From assembly GCA_016185425.1 (NCBI GenBank), contig JACPNQ010000011.1, forward strand, positions 1 through 51,501: DNA of 51,501 bases, given 5' to 3'. The translations under genes and the position numbers were made by a program. Under the pieces are notes generated by a model. The model saw only the letters and a list, made by a program, of their open reading frames with translations. It searched no databases and was not told the DNA's origin. Numbering within the stretch: position 1 is the stretch's first letter; each line of letters begins with the position of its first letter. Of this stretch, positions 18,036-26,836 are shown one piece after another. This DNA is from Acidobacteriota bacterium. Its GTDB lineage: Bacteria > Acidobacteriota > Terriglobia > Bryobacterales > Bryobacteraceae.

Positions 18036-18596
18036 CTGAGCTCCTTTCCTGGCCGCGCCTTTCGGCACGCGCCGTTGTCGCCCGCCGTCCGCTGCGCCGG
18101 GCCAGAAAAGAGTTCATTTCGCAAACTGCTTTGACCAACGATTTTCGGGGTGGACGCCGTCCTTCCCGCGGACTTGGGTGGCGCCCCGCGCGCCAATCGC
18201 CAGCATACCAAAGCCCGGCCATCGATGCGTCAGTCGTACACTCGTGACGGTGGTTAGCGCTACGGTAGTGGTGTTTGGTCGTGTTGGTCAGCGGGACAAG
18301 TCAGATAGGCCAGCGCCTGCACAGGCCCGCTTTAGGAACGCATCAAATGTTGAGTCTCAGGAGTCTTGCATTCATCCTATGCTCAGCCATACGGCGCCCG
18401 CGCGCTCTGTCCTGCTCTACTCTCCAGTGCTTTCCCGACAGAACAAGAAAAAAGACGATCATTAACGAAACGGATAACGAAACGAAAACGGCTACAAATC
18501 GGGCAGCTTCCATGTCAGTCTCCTAGGAGTTTACACCTTCGGGCGCTGATAGTTTTCTACGGGGTCGTGTTGGTCAGGCGGTGATAGAATCACGCC

Positions 18597-18740
18597 ATGA
18601 AAATCACGCTAGCCCGCCACAAAGACAGTGAGGTATGGACCCCGTACGCTGTGATCGACACAGAAGACCGCGCGAGCTGGCCCCTTAGCAACACCAAGTC
18701 TATATTTAACTCCATCGGTGCAGCGATTCTATCGAATTAA
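18597..18740 (+). CDS. Possible 47-residue protein
   Basis: A short ATG-to-TAA frame of 48 codons, starting M-K-I-T-L-A-R-H-K-D-S-E and ending A-A-I-L-S-N. It begins 20 bp after the second copy of the 15-bp direct repeat. No Shine-Dalgarno is evident (GATAGAATCACGCC precedes ATG) and I recognise no family. It may be the N-terminal remnant of a larger gene or chance. Listed only because the gap has nothing better. Confidence 0.2.
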   Translation: MKITLARHKDSEVWTPYAVIDTEDRASWPLSNTKSIFNSIGAAILSN

Positions 18741-18970
18741 ACGCCAGCGATTGCAATGCTTTCCGCTCATTCCATATCTAATCAGCCATGAGCGCTACCA
18801 TCGTATATCAGCCCGTCATCCGGGCATGCATAAATAACCAACACAACCGGACACCGCTACCAGCGCTACGACGCGGACTGATCGTCGCCGAGCCTTAGCG
18901 TCGTTGGTGGTTGATGCGCCAGCGCTTAGTTCTGACGCGCCACTCGGAAGTCAATCCCTGAATCCCAACC

Positions 18971-18994
18971 GGCGAGCCACCTCATCGGCTCGCC
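18971..18994. terminator. Perfect 8-bp hairpin downstream of the VWA gene
   Basis: GGCGAGCC (18971-18978), an 8-base loop, then GGCTCGCC (18987-18994). It lies about 50 bp past the stop of the leftward VWA gene. There is no T run on either strand, so it may be a stem that protects an mRNA end or a Rho-dependent end instead of an intrinsic terminator. Confidence 0.4.
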
Positions 18995-19043
18995 AACAAT
19001 GGCCGTTCTGCCCACTAAGCGCGCCAAGTGAAAAGCATTGCGT

Positions 19044-20006
19044 CTAACCCTTCGCCGCGTAGTAGCCCTTGCGCGCCTGCACTTTCAACGCGCGGTCATT
19101 CGGCCGGATCTCCAGCTTCCGGTAGGAACCGTCGCGCGAATCGTTCGTCGGCGAATAAGCCAAGGCGTACTGGCTGCGCATCTCTTCCTGGATCTGCTTG
19201 AAAATGTCTTCCAGCGTGTTGTTCCGGCCTACATGAAACAGCCGCCCGCCCGTCTCCTCCGACATCTTCTTCAAGTCGCTGTCGCTCGCCCCGCCGAAGC
19301 CGCGGCCGTAGTAGGCGCGCTGATCCACATAGTAGATGCTGTAGATCATCGTATCGGCCCTATGCGCCATTTCGATGGCGTCCTTCAGCTTGTATGTGGA
19401 ACCGAAGTCCATGCCATCCGTAATCAGCACGATCGCCTTGCGCCCCACTTCGCTCTTCAGCTTCTCGTTAGCGGCAAGATACACCGCGTCATAGAGAATC
19501 GTACCCTTCTGTTTCGAGGTGGGCACCGGCCCGGGATGCAACCCGCCGACGCTGGTCGACAGCCGCAACCCTTCCAGCCCGCGCTTCAACAGCTTGGTCG
19601 AATTCGTCGAATCCTGTAGCAACTCGGCGTCCGCGCCGAAGCTGATCAGGAAGGCCATATCTTTGGGTTTCAGGACCTGGTCGAAAAACTGCCCGGCGGC
19701 GTACTTTTCCTGCGGAATCAGAGTCTCCTGGCTGCCGCTGACATCCACCAGCAGACCGATGGTCAGCGGCAGATTCGTCTCCCGCGTGAAGTATTTCGCC
19801 GTCTGCGCCTTGCCGTCTTCGTAAACGGCGAGATCGTCTTTGGTCAGCGTGGAAATCAGGGCGTTGTTCTTGTTCCGCACGGTGAACATCACATTCACCA
19901 GTTCCACGTCGACTTTGATGGTCGGCAGCTCTTCCTGCGGCTCGGCCTTCGGCCTCTGCGCGTAGACCGCTGCGCCCATAGCGATCATTGCTGCTCTGCG
20001 ATTCAC
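19044..20006 (-). CDS. Exported VWA-domain protein, acidobacterial type
   Basis: 320 residues from the GTG at 20006, chosen because GGAGGGAG sits six bases upstream on the minus strand; an ATG 30 bases earlier would add ten charged residues in front of the signal peptide and has no such site. Signal-like N-terminus (R-R-A-A-M-I-A-M-G-A-A-V-Y-A), then a strand-rich segment (V-D-V-E-L-V-N-V-M-F-T-V, D-D-L-A-V-Y-E-D-G-K) that in this family precedes the VWA fold. The metal-ion site is D-V-S-G-S; the later I-T-D-G-M-D provides the second part of the MIDAS. The C-terminus ends K-V-Q-A-R-K-G-Y-Y, a sequence shared by 'VWFA-related acidobacterial domain' proteins. Role unknown, probably binding at the cell surface. 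Divergent from the glycosylase gene. A decayed relative lies at 40654-41414. Confidence 0.88.
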   Translation of the reverse strand: MNRRAAMIAMGAAVYAQRPKAEPQEELPTIKVDVELVNVMFTVRNKNNALISTLTKDDLAVYEDGKAQTAKYFTRETNLPLTIGLLVDVSGSQETLIPQEKYAAGQFFDQVLKPKDMAFLISFGADAELLQDSTNSTKLLKRGLEGLRLSTSVGGLHPGPVPTSKQKGTILYDAVYLAANEKLKSEVGRKAIVLITDGMDFGSTYKLKDAIEMAHRADTMIYSIYYVDQRAYYGRGFGGASDSDLKKMSEETGGRLFHVGRNNTLEDIFKQIQEEMRSQYALAYSPTNDSRDGSYRKLEIRPNDRALKVQARKGYYAAKG

Positions 20007-20063
20007 TATTCTCCCTCCGCGGTCCACTATCCTCATAGATGGCCCCTCTCCTAATCACGTTCC

Positions 20064-20675
20064 ATGAGAAAAGCTATTTCCCATTTGAAATCCGGCGATC
20101 CTGTTATGGCCCGGATCATCGGCACCGTCGGTCCATACAAGATCGCATACCGTGAGCCTGACTTTACAACACTTGCCCGCTCGATTGTCTACCAGCAGGT
20201 AAGCGGCGCAGCCGCGGCCACAATGCTCTCCCGGCTGACCGCGGCCGCCGCGAGCCGGGACGGCAGGCTGCGGCCGAAAAAGATTCTGGCGCTGGGCGCT
20301 GAGGGTATGCGCCCCTGCGGCATTTCCCGCCAGAAGGCCGGTTACTTGATGAATCTCAGCGAATTGACGGTCGCGCGCAAAGTAGACTTCACCACGTTTG
20401 ACCGGTTGACCGATCAGGAGGTGATCGACGAGTTAACGCAGGTGAAAGGTATCGGCGTATGGACGGCGCAGATGTTCCTGATATTCGCGCTCCGCCGCCA
20501 CGACGTCTTCCCCACCGGCGACCTCGGCGTACGCAACGCGATCTGGAAAGCCTATGAACTGGAAAACCCGCCGACTCCGAAGGAGATGGAGCAAATAGGC
20601 GCGCCCTGGCGGCCCTACGCTTCGGTGGCAAGCTGGTACCTTTGGCGCAGCCTCGATGGTATGGCGGAGATTTAG
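20064..20675 (+). CDS. DNA-3-methyladenine glycosylase (AlkA/HhH-GPD family)
   Basis: 203 residues. It removes alkylated purines from DNA to start base excision repair. The helix-hairpin-helix is at about 126-145 (V-K-G-I-G-V-W-T-A-Q-M-F) and the catalytic aspartate of the Gly/Pro-rich loop is D153 in F-P-T-G-D-L-G-V. S-I-V-Y-Q-Q-V-S-G-A-A-A and I-S-R-Q-K-A-G-Y-L are also standard for the short bacterial AlkA-like enzymes of about 200 residues that lack the N-terminal domain of E. coli AlkA. It is divergent from the VWA gene with a 57-bp gap and appears to be monocistronic. No zinc or Fe-S cluster residues of the MutY/Nth branch are seen. Confidence 0.93.
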   Translation: MRKAISHLKSGDPVMARIIGTVGPYKIAYREPDFTTLARSIVYQQVSGAAAATMLSRLTAAAASRDGRLRPKKILALGAEGMRPCGISRQKAGYLMNLSELTVARKVDFTTFDRLTDQEVIDELTQVKGIGVWTAQMFLIFALRRHDVFPTGDLGVRNAIWKAYELENPPTPKEMEQIGAPWRPYASVASWYLWRSLDGMAEI

Positions 20676-21009
20676 AGGGTGAAATCCAGTTTGCTGCCGG
20701 CGCCATTCACCGTTTGCGCCGACCTATAAACATACTCCCCTTTCACGGCCAAGCCGTCACTGCCTCTCCAAATTCAATACCCTGCATCAGACGTTCACTG
20801 CTTGTTGCGGCCCGCTGGTTTGCTCCCTTCTCTTTCAAAGGCCTTTGCTACCCCGCTTCGTACGGTCGGATCTCTCCTCCCGCCTGGAGTCTGCTATCGA
20901 GCGCTCCCGCGCTTACCCGGACGGGACTCTCACCCGCGAGAACAATACGTCTTTCAGGACGCACCATGACCGCTATGATACCTGTTGTAACGATGGCCTA
21001 CAGAGAGAC
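20676..21009 (+). other. 334-bp non-coding stretch of unusual sequence
   Basis: No gene is supported. The sequence is pyrimidine-rich on the plus strand, with clusters of TTTCAAAGGCCTTTGCT and CCCGGACGGGACTCTCACCC, and differs in texture from the flanking genes. An open frame runs from 20845 into the next gene, but its peptide is low-quality and the family begins at 21010. It could be an untranslated leader or a remnant of a repetitive element. Confidence 0.35.
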
Positions 21010-21525
21010 ATGACCAGGAAAAGTTCGGCAATCATCGGGTCGGCAGTCTTCCTGATCATCGCCCCCGGCTTCGTCGCCGGCCTCGTCCCATTCTGGATTA
21101 GCCGATGGCGCCTTGACGCCCCATTCTTCGGCACACCGCTAGTCCGTGTGGCCGGCGGCATGCTTCTGACGTTGGGAATCCTCGGTCTCCTCGATTCATT
21201 TGTCCGATTTGCACTACAAGGCATTGGCACGCCGGCGCCCGTCTTCCCAACTCGCCACCTGGTTGTCACTGGCCTTTATCGGTACGTGCGCAATCCGATG
21301 TACGTAGCCGTGGTGAGCGCGATTCTCGGTCAGGGCTTGGTTTTCGGAAACGCGGCTCTGCTTCGATACGGCGGGCTTGTCTGGATCCTGTTTCACCTTT
21401 TTGTGCTGGTTTACGAAGAACCGGCTCTAAGGGCAAGTTTCGGCGATGAATACAACACCTTCTGCGCTCACGTCCCGAGGTGGATTCCAAGGCTTACTCC
21501 TTGGAAGAGCTGCGCGAAGCCGTGA
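21010..21525 (+). CDS. Membrane methyltransferase-like protein (isoprenylcysteine carboxylmethyltransferase/PEMT family)
   Basis: 171 residues from the ATG at 21010; the family similarity begins there, although the frame is open further upstream. Four to five hydrophobic helices: I-I-G-S-A-V-F-L-I-I-A-P, V-A-G-G-M-L-L-T-L-G-I-L-G, A-I-L-G-Q-G-L-V-F-G and V-W-I-L-F-H-L-F-V-L-V. The signature G-L-Y-R-Y-V-R-N-P-M-Y (about 90-100) and the late E-E-P-A-L-R-x-x-F-G-D-E-Y-N-x-F are the SAM-binding hallmarks of the ICMT/PEMT-like family in bacteria. The methyl acceptor is unknown; relatives act on thiols or lipids. Convergent with the exported unknown gene at 21549, 23 bp away. Confidence 0.85.
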   Translation: MTRKSSAIIGSAVFLIIAPGFVAGLVPFWISRWRLDAPFFGTPLVRVAGGMLLTLGILGLLDSFVRFALQGIGTPAPVFPTRHLVVTGLYRYVRNPMYVAVVSAILGQGLVFGNAALLRYGGLVWILFHLFVLVYEEPALRASFGDEYNTFCAHVPRWIPRLTPWKSCAKP

Positions 21526-21548
21526 TCAGAACGGTAATATAAGCACAG

Positions 21549-22496
21549 TCAACGCGATTCAATTCCGAGGCTAAGCTTGACGGCTGAGGAGATCGCCGTT
21601 TCCAGGTTGCCACGGGGACGAGCCGATAGCGTTCGGCTGCTTGGATTGGTATCGCCGTCCGGCTCAGCCAGCGCTCGCAATAACTGTGCGATAAAAGCGC
21701 TCTTTTCATCCAATTGTCCGGCCTTGATCATCTGGTTGAGCCCGGCCCGATAGTTGGTTCTGATAACAGATGGCGAGGTGCCGGACAGGTGCATCGGTCC
21801 CAGTACCAAAAGGCCTCGCCCTCGCCACTTTTTGTCCTCCAACAGTTCCAACTGCTTGAATATCCGATCGGGCCAGGATGGATTGAATTCAACCTGTTTC
21901 CCGGCGGCAAACCACGCTGTCGTGAACCCGGGAACCAGAGGAGATTCGATGCCAAAGCCGGCAACCACCTCTCCCGGCTGCACCTGCCCGCCATCCTGAT
22001 GGTGATACCAGCGAAGGTATCTCCCTAGTTCGGGTGAGTTGAGCAGCTCCTGCCGCGCTATAACGGCGGTTGCAACAGCGCCGCCCCAACGCTTAGGTTG
22101 CTCCGGCGAAATAACGCGCTCCACGGCTGCGAGATGAGGTGGAGTTACGATCGTCCAGGTTCCGATGGGATCTTTTGCCGAGAATAAATTTCCAATTGCG
22201 TAGCGATACTGAATACGGCCCGGCGAGGTTGATGAAATCCGGATGTCTACCGTCGGCTCGATCTGGTTCCATAAGCGAACTCGCTTCACGCTTCTCTTCT
22301 GATTCTCGTCCGGCGCCAGCACGATGAGTTCGTGACCATCCGCGGTAATGAATACATCGTTACTTGTGCTGGACGGCCCGGTTTCACCGCTACCGGACCA
22401 GACAGGCACCGGAAAGGGTTCCTTCTTCCCCTGTTTATTTTGCCCGAACAGCGGACAGAGGAACAAAAACAATATGATCGCGACAACGTAAGGCAT
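21549..22496 (-). CDS. Exported protein of unknown function
   Basis: 315 residues with a clear signal peptide (V-V-A-I-I-L-F-L-F-L-C-P-L-F-G-Q-N). The mature part is soluble, with G-H-E-L-I-V-L-A-P-D-E-N, a Trp-rich segment (W-Y-H-H-Q-D-G-G) and a Ser/Arg-rich end. I recognise no domain. A good Shine-Dalgarno (TTAGGAGC, nine bases before ATG) supports the start. It begins 21 bp after the stop of the interrupted gene at 22518-22928, also predicted to be exported, so the two were probably an operon. Third positions are a little less GC-rich than in the repair operon, which could reflect a newer origin. Confidence 0.7.
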   Translation of the reverse strand: MPYVVAIILFLFLCPLFGQNKQGKKEPFPVPVWSGSGETGPSSTSNDVFITADGHELIVLAPDENQKRSVKRVRLWNQIEPTVDIRISSTSPGRIQYRYAIGNLFSAKDPIGTWTIVTPPHLAAVERVISPEQPKRWGGAVATAVIARQELLNSPELGRYLRWYHHQDGGQVQPGEVVAGFGIESPLVPGFTTAWFAAGKQVEFNPSWPDRIFKQLELLEDKKWRGRGLLVLGPMHLSGTSPSVIRTNYRAGLNQMIKAGQLDEKSAFIAQLLRALAEPDGDTNPSSRTLSARPRGNLETAISSAVKLSLGIESR

Positions 22497-22517
22497 GCGC
22501 GGTGCTCCTAAGCGTCC

Positions 22518-22928
22518 TCAGTGCGGAAAAGACGAAGGGTCGGAAAAACCACAGTGTGCATGATCCGGATGGGCTACATCGGCATACTCCGCTTGGCCCA
22601 CCAATTTGGTGTTGACGGTCATTGAAAAGTAGCCGTTTGCGTCAGAGTATCCAGAATATGTGAAAAGAGTCGAAACGGGCTGTGCGTCTTCGGATCCGTG
22701 ATAGTGAGCATTGGTGTAGAAATAGACTCCATTGGCCAGACTCCAACCGGCATAGGGGATCGGCCGATTATTTTGATCGAGGCAGACGTACGTTTTTCCA
22801 TTGGTGGTTTGCCGCGCAAACCGTGGTTCTTAAGACTGCCCCAAAACCGGAAATGTGATACCCAACCAAAAGCTGGCACCGGCTACGAGAAGGGTGAATG
22901 CATTATGCGGAATCCTTTGAATGGCCAT
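22518..22928 (-). pseudogene. Small exported protein gene with in-frame TAA after the signal peptide
   Basis: Read on the minus strand from ATG at 22928, codons 1-32 give a convincing signal peptide (F-T-L-L-V-A-G-A-S-F-W-L-G-I, then F-P-V-L-G-Q-S). Codon 33 is TAA (22830-22832). The same frame then stays open for 103 more codons: T-N-G-K-T-Y-V-C-L-D-Q-N-N-R-P-I-P-Y-A-G, Y-S-D-A-N-G-Y-F-S-M and a His-rich end P-D-H-A-H-C-G-F-S-D-P-S. There is no in-frame ATG, GTG or TTG close to the start of the second part, and no shift of frame is needed to join the two, so a single nonsense substitution (or a sequencing error, or readthrough) is the simplest explanation. The family is not recognised. The downstream neighbour at 21549 is 21 bp away. 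Confidence 0.65.
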
Positions 22929-23006
22929 GTCTTTGATGCGGCGGGATGACGCCTACCCTGAAACTATTCAGGCGTACAGTTGATGCTATGGCGCATAACC
23001 CCAATT

Positions 23007-26000
23007 TCAGAACACCAGCTTCAACTGATACCGGATCACCCGGCCGCCGCCATCCAAAAACTCAGGCCGCAGGAATCGCCCGTCCGGAGTCGCCGACACC
23101 GAGTTCCCCACCAGCCCCTGCGCCGAAGGAGCGAATGGACTCACGCTCGGCGTCGTGTACTGCGGCGTGTTGAACGCGTTGTAGAACTCTGTCCGGAACT
23201 CGAATCGGAACCGCTCCGTCACTTGCACCGCCTTAAACAGATTGATGTTCCAATTCTTGATCCCGGGCACGCGCTCTGTGTTGCGCGCCGCGTTTCCGCT
23301 TGGCAGCGGAGCCGTCCCGGCGAAAGCCCGCCGCTGAATATATCGCGCGTCCTTTGGATCGATCGCCGCGTTGCCGGCCTCCGGATTGCAATACCCGGTG
23401 GCGCTCGTCGTGCAGATCTTGGCCCGCACACCGGGCCGTCCCGCGGGGTTCAGCTCCGGCCGGTCGCTGCCGCTGCCGTCCCATCCGTCCGCGTCAACAC
23501 CGTTCAACACGGTGAGCGGCACGCCGGTCTCAAACGCCGTGAATCCGCTCACGGCCCACCCGCCGATGACTCGTCCAGGCACGCCGCGCTGCGCCTTCAT
23601 GAACGGCAGCTCGTAGTAGTAATTGAACGACAGGCGATGCGTGCGGTCGAACAACGACAGCCCGCGCTCCAGCTTCTGCCCGCCGAAAATCGCCGGAATC
23701 TGGGACGACGACGGCGCGCTGTTATACACGAAGATCTCGCTCCCGTTATCCAACGCCTTCGACCATGTGTAGGCAATGCCTGCCTGCAATCCTTTGGAGA
23801 AGCGCCGGTTTGCCGACGTCTGGAGCCCGTGATAGATCGACGATCCGCCGTTCGTCCGGATCGCACGCCGCCCCTGCAGCGCGTCGTAGCGGCTATTCAG
23901 CCGCGTGGCCGGGATGGGCGTTGGCGTCGATGGCGCGATCGACAGCGACGATGGAACCACCGGATTCAACTCCTCGTTCACAAACAATCGAGTCCCTTTG
24001 GAGCCCACGTAGCTCACGTCGACAATAGTGCCGGCGGCAACCTCCCGCTGAATCCCCGCCGAAAACCGCTGGGCGTATGGATTCACCAGGTTTCCGATCA
24101 CCAGGTTCTGCGTGTCGAGCGGCGTCACCGGGCGCGAGACCAGCGGCAGCGCGGTCGAAAGATTCGGCAGGCCGCGCGGCGTCGTCGCGTTCACTGTCGA
24201 AGTCACCTGCGTCGATACGGCGTTCGGTGACGACGTCGACGCGTTCGAAGCGATGTTGTTGAAGAACGTGTCGAAGCTCACCTGATACCCGGCGCGGAAG
24301 ACCGCCTTACGGTCGCCAAACACCCACGCAAGCGGTCCGTGCTCGAACTTCGGCGCCCATGCCAGCCCCGCTGTCGGTCCGAAGTTGTTGTTGTCCCGCT
24401 TCACCGAATTCGGTTTGTCGAACGGTCCCGTGAAATTGACGGGATCCACATTGAACAGTCCGGTAAACGCAGGCGTGCGCAAGTTATTGATCGGCACGCC
24501 GAAGTTCTCATACCGCAAGCCGAGTGTCATGGTCAGCGAGGAGTTTACCTTCCAGCGGTCCTGGAAGAAGTACGCCTGCCGGTACAGGCTCGGATAATAA
24601 GCCGGGCTCCCGAAATCGCGCACCGCCGATCCGCCCGCCGGGCCCGATCCGCCAAAGTCATCCAGAAAATTCGCGAAGTAGCTGAATCCGCCGCCGTCCC
24701 GGTAATCCAGAGCGCCTCGCGACGTGATTGGCGCGAACTGCTTCGAACGTTGATGCAGCAAGTCGAATCCCATGCGGAACGTGTGTGAGCCGCGCAATAT
24801 CGTTGCCGTATCTTGAATACCGTAATTATCCGACTTACGCCCCTGCGGCAGCGCCGGGTCTGTTCCGAGCGACGTCACCGCATTGCTCCCCAGCACCACG
24901 CGCGGCAGCGCGCCCAGTTCCGGCTTCGCCACATCCAGCGGGAAGTCGTAAAAAATCCGGTTATAGTGCAGGCGCAGCTCATTGGTCATAGCCGGTGAAA
25001 AGACGTGCGTCTCTGTAATCAATGCGTTGCGGTAGCGGTCGAGTGCCGACGTGCCGAAACCCGGGAAGAACGTTGCTGTCGCGCCGTTTGGATTGTTGCG
25101 ATCGTTCCACATCAGCCGGCCGGATATCTGATCGTGATCCGAAATCCTGTGGTCGACGCGCGCCATCCACTGGCGGTCCGGCACCGATCTTCCGAACTCG
25201 GTCGCCGCTGTGCCAAACTCCAACGCCGGCCGGCCGCTTCCCAGCCCCACGCTGAACGGGTTCGCCGTCGCCGCCAGTTTGCTCGTCATCGTGCGGTAAA
25301 GGTCCGCCTGTTTGTTCCTGCCTTGCGGATATAGGCTGTCAAGCGTCGCCCAACCATTCGCGGTCAATGTCGTCACACTCGTCGTACTCGTCGCCTGTAG
25401 CCGGTCCTCCTGGAAACCGAGGAAGAAAAACGTCCGATCCCTCTTCACTGGTCCGCCCAAGGTTGCCGCCCACAACTGCTCCGTCCCCGCCCCCGGCCTG
25501 CCGCGCCGCACCAGTTCCGGCACCAGCGACTGCGTATTCGTCAACGCATCGTCCACAGTCGAGTCAAGCACGTAGCTCACGGTCCCATGGAAATGGTTCG
25601 TCCCCGACCGCGTAATGACGTTCACCACCGCTCCGGCCGCCCGGCCGAACTCCGCATCATAATTCGACGTCTGGACATTCACTTCCTGCACGGCGTCGGG
25701 AATCTTCACCTCGAACGCCTGCCCGGCAACCGAGATGTCGTTGTTCTCCGTTCCGTCGATCAGAAAGTTGTTCGACCGTCCCCGGGAGCCATTCACCGAG
25801 AACGTATCCCGTCCATTCGCGAACCGGTTCGTTGACACACCCGGTACCGTTAATATCAGGGACACCGGGTTTCGTGTCGCGTTCGGCAACTGCACAAGCT
25901 GCGTCCGGTCGAGGTTGCCCCCGCGCACCGGCGCCTCCACCTGTAACTGCGCCGCCGCCGAGCTCACTTCCACAATCGTCTGCGCATCGCCCACTTCTAG

Positions 26001-26318
26001 CCGCGCATCCATCGTCGCCGCGACGCCCGCGCGCATCGGCAGTCCCTTCGACGCGAACGAGCGGAACCCTCCCGCCTTCACTTGCACGTCGTAAGTACCG
26101 GGATCGACGGCGTCAAACCGGTAAAGCCCGGAGTCGTTCGAAAGGGTCGAACGGACAACCCCCGTCTCCGTGCTTCGTAACTCCACGCCCGCGCCGGGAA
26201 CCGTCGCGCCCGACGGATCGGAAATCGTTCCGCTCAAAGAACCGCGGCTGGTCTGCGCCGCCAAACCAAACCCACACACGGCGATTGCCGCAATTAACTT
26301 GCCTATAGGGGAGGTCAT
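23007..26318 (-). CDS. Oar-like TonB-dependent outer-membrane receptor 2
   Basis: 1103 residues. Signal peptide (L-I-A-A-I-A-V-C-G-F-G-L-A-A-Q), carboxypeptidase-regulatory-like domain (S-G-T-I-S-D-P-S-G-A-T-V-P-G; Y-R-F-D-A-V-D-P-G-T-Y-D-V-Q), plug region (I-D-G-T-E-N-N-D-I-S; N-V-Q-T-S-N-Y-D-A-E-F-G-R-A) and a long barrel ending R-Y-Q-L-K-L-V-F with a terminal Phe, as outer-membrane insertion requires. The segment F-G-R-A-A-G-A-V-V-N-V-I-T-R-S-G-T-N is the most conserved feature of the family. Substrate unknown. The 141 bp after the small secreted-protein gene and before this start hold its promoter. No paired SusD-like or sugar-hydrolase gene is adjacent, so a polysaccharide role is not supported locally. 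Confidence 0.93.
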   Translation of the reverse strand: MTSPIGKLIAAIAVCGFGLAAQTSRGSLSGTISDPSGATVPGAGVELRSTETGVVRSTLSNDSGLYRFDAVDPGTYDVQVKAGGFRSFASKGLPMRAGVAATMDARLEVGDAQTIVEVSSAAAQLQVEAPVRGGNLDRTQLVQLPNATRNPVSLILTVPGVSTNRFANGRDTFSVNGSRGRSNNFLIDGTENNDISVAGQAFEVKIPDAVQEVNVQTSNYDAEFGRAAGAVVNVITRSGTNHFHGTVSYVLDSTVDDALTNTQSLVPELVRRGRPGAGTEQLWAATLGGPVKRDRTFFFLGFQEDRLQATSTTSVTTLTANGWATLDSLYPQGRNKQADLYRTMTSKLAATANPFSVGLGSGRPALEFGTAATEFGRSVPDRQWMARVDHRISDHDQISGRLMWNDRNNPNGATATFFPGFGTSALDRYRNALITETHVFSPAMTNELRLHYNRIFYDFPLDVAKPELGALPRVVLGSNAVTSLGTDPALPQGRKSDNYGIQDTATILRGSHTFRMGFDLLHQRSKQFAPITSRGALDYRDGGGFSYFANFLDDFGGSGPAGGSAVRDFGSPAYYPSLYRQAYFFQDRWKVNSSLTMTLGLRYENFGVPINNLRTPAFTGLFNVDPVNFTGPFDKPNSVKRDNNNFGPTAGLAWAPKFEHGPLAWVFGDRKAVFRAGYQVSFDTFFNNIASNASTSSPNAVSTQVTSTVNATTPRGLPNLSTALPLVSRPVTPLDTQNLVIGNLVNPYAQRFSAGIQREVAAGTIVDVSYVGSKGTRLFVNEELNPVVPSSLSIAPSTPTPIPATRLNSRYDALQGRRAIRTNGGSSIYHGLQTSANRRFSKGLQAGIAYTWSKALDNGSEIFVYNSAPSSSQIPAIFGGQKLERGLSLFDRTHRLSFNYYYELPFMKAQRGVPGRVIGGWAVSGFTAFETGVPLTVLNGVDADGWDGSGSDRPELNPAGRPGVRAKICTTSATGYCNPEAGNAAIDPKDARYIQRRAFAGTAPLPSGNAARNTERVPGIKNWNINLFKAVQVTERFRFEFRTEFYNAFNTPQYTTPSVSPFAPSAQGLVGNSVSATPDGRFLRPEFLDGGGRVIRYQLKLVF

Positions 26319-26459
26319 CTCCCGGATATATGTGCAACTGGACCGCCAATTCGTTTACAGCGGCAAATGGTCGCTTTTTAGCCGTCAGACGCACTTATGC
26401 GGGGCGAACGGGTTCCAGAATCCGTAGCCTTTCGGAATCGGGATATGGATTGGGAGAGT

Positions 26460-26816
26460 CTACTTCGCCCGTTTGGCGACGAATTCCACCGGCTCGCCCT
26501 GATCCATCGTCCGTTTGAACTTGATCTCGTCGCCGGTAATCGTGCCGGTGAAACTCTGTTTCCCGCGCTGTGATTCTCTGACAAACGAGATCTTGTCGCC
26601 ACTCACCTTGCCGTCGGCGATCGGCTGGTCTCCCTGCTGTCCGGTCATCGTCCCGGTCAGCTTCTCACCGTCGACCTTGAAGGTGAACGTCGTCTCTCGC
26701 GCCTGTCCCTGCCTGCCTGGAACCATGGCGGTCCATTTGCCGGCAATGTCGGCGGCCAATGCCGCCGTCGCCAGTGTCAACACCGCCAACAACGTTCGTG
26801 TGATGGGTAGTTTCAT
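26460..26816 (-). CDS. Small secreted beta-rich protein, unknown function
   Basis: 118 residues from the ATG at 26816, which directly precedes a signal peptide (L-L-A-V-L-T-L-A-T-A-A-L-A-A). A GTG at 26840 overlapping the stop of the oxidoreductase gene would add eight residues and is a possible alternative through translational coupling. The mature part begins D-I-A-G-K-W-T-A and contains two similar strand pairs, G-E-K-L-T-G-T-M-T-G and G-D-K-I-S-F-V-R, then F-T-G-T-I-T-G-D-E-I-K-F. This small lipocalin-like beta barrel pattern is common in secreted proteins of Acidobacteriota and Planctomycetes and has no assigned activity. It is probably the last gene of a two-gene unit with the Gfo/Idh/MocA oxidoreductase. 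Confidence 0.75.
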   Translation of the reverse strand: MKLPITRTLLAVLTLATAALAADIAGKWTAMVPGRQGQARETTFTFKVDGEKLTGTMTGQQGDQPIADGKVSGDKISFVRESQRGKQSFTGTITGDEIKFKRTMDQGEPVEFVAKRAK

Positions 26817-26836
26817 AGCCAATAGCGGTATCACAT

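Larger units (their letters stand above)
18036..19043. other. Gene-poor 1-kb gap with short direct repeat and hairpin
   Basis: I see no confident gene here. A 15-bp sequence, GGTCGTGTTGGTCAG, occurs at 18277-18291 and again at 18563-18577. The stretch around 18460-18500 is A-rich with repeated AACGAAACG units, unlike the GC-rich surroundings. One short frame (18597-18740) is listed separately. Composition and repeats suggest remains of inserted DNA, not regulatory sequence only. Confidence 0.5.

Noticed and set aside
18788..18898. 36-codon frame after the short protein candidate at 18597
   Set aside because: No Shine-Dalgarno, no family and no context.
22980..24230. Plus-strand frame of 416 codons
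   Set aside because: Antisense to TonB receptor 2, whose C-terminal barrel is on the other strand.
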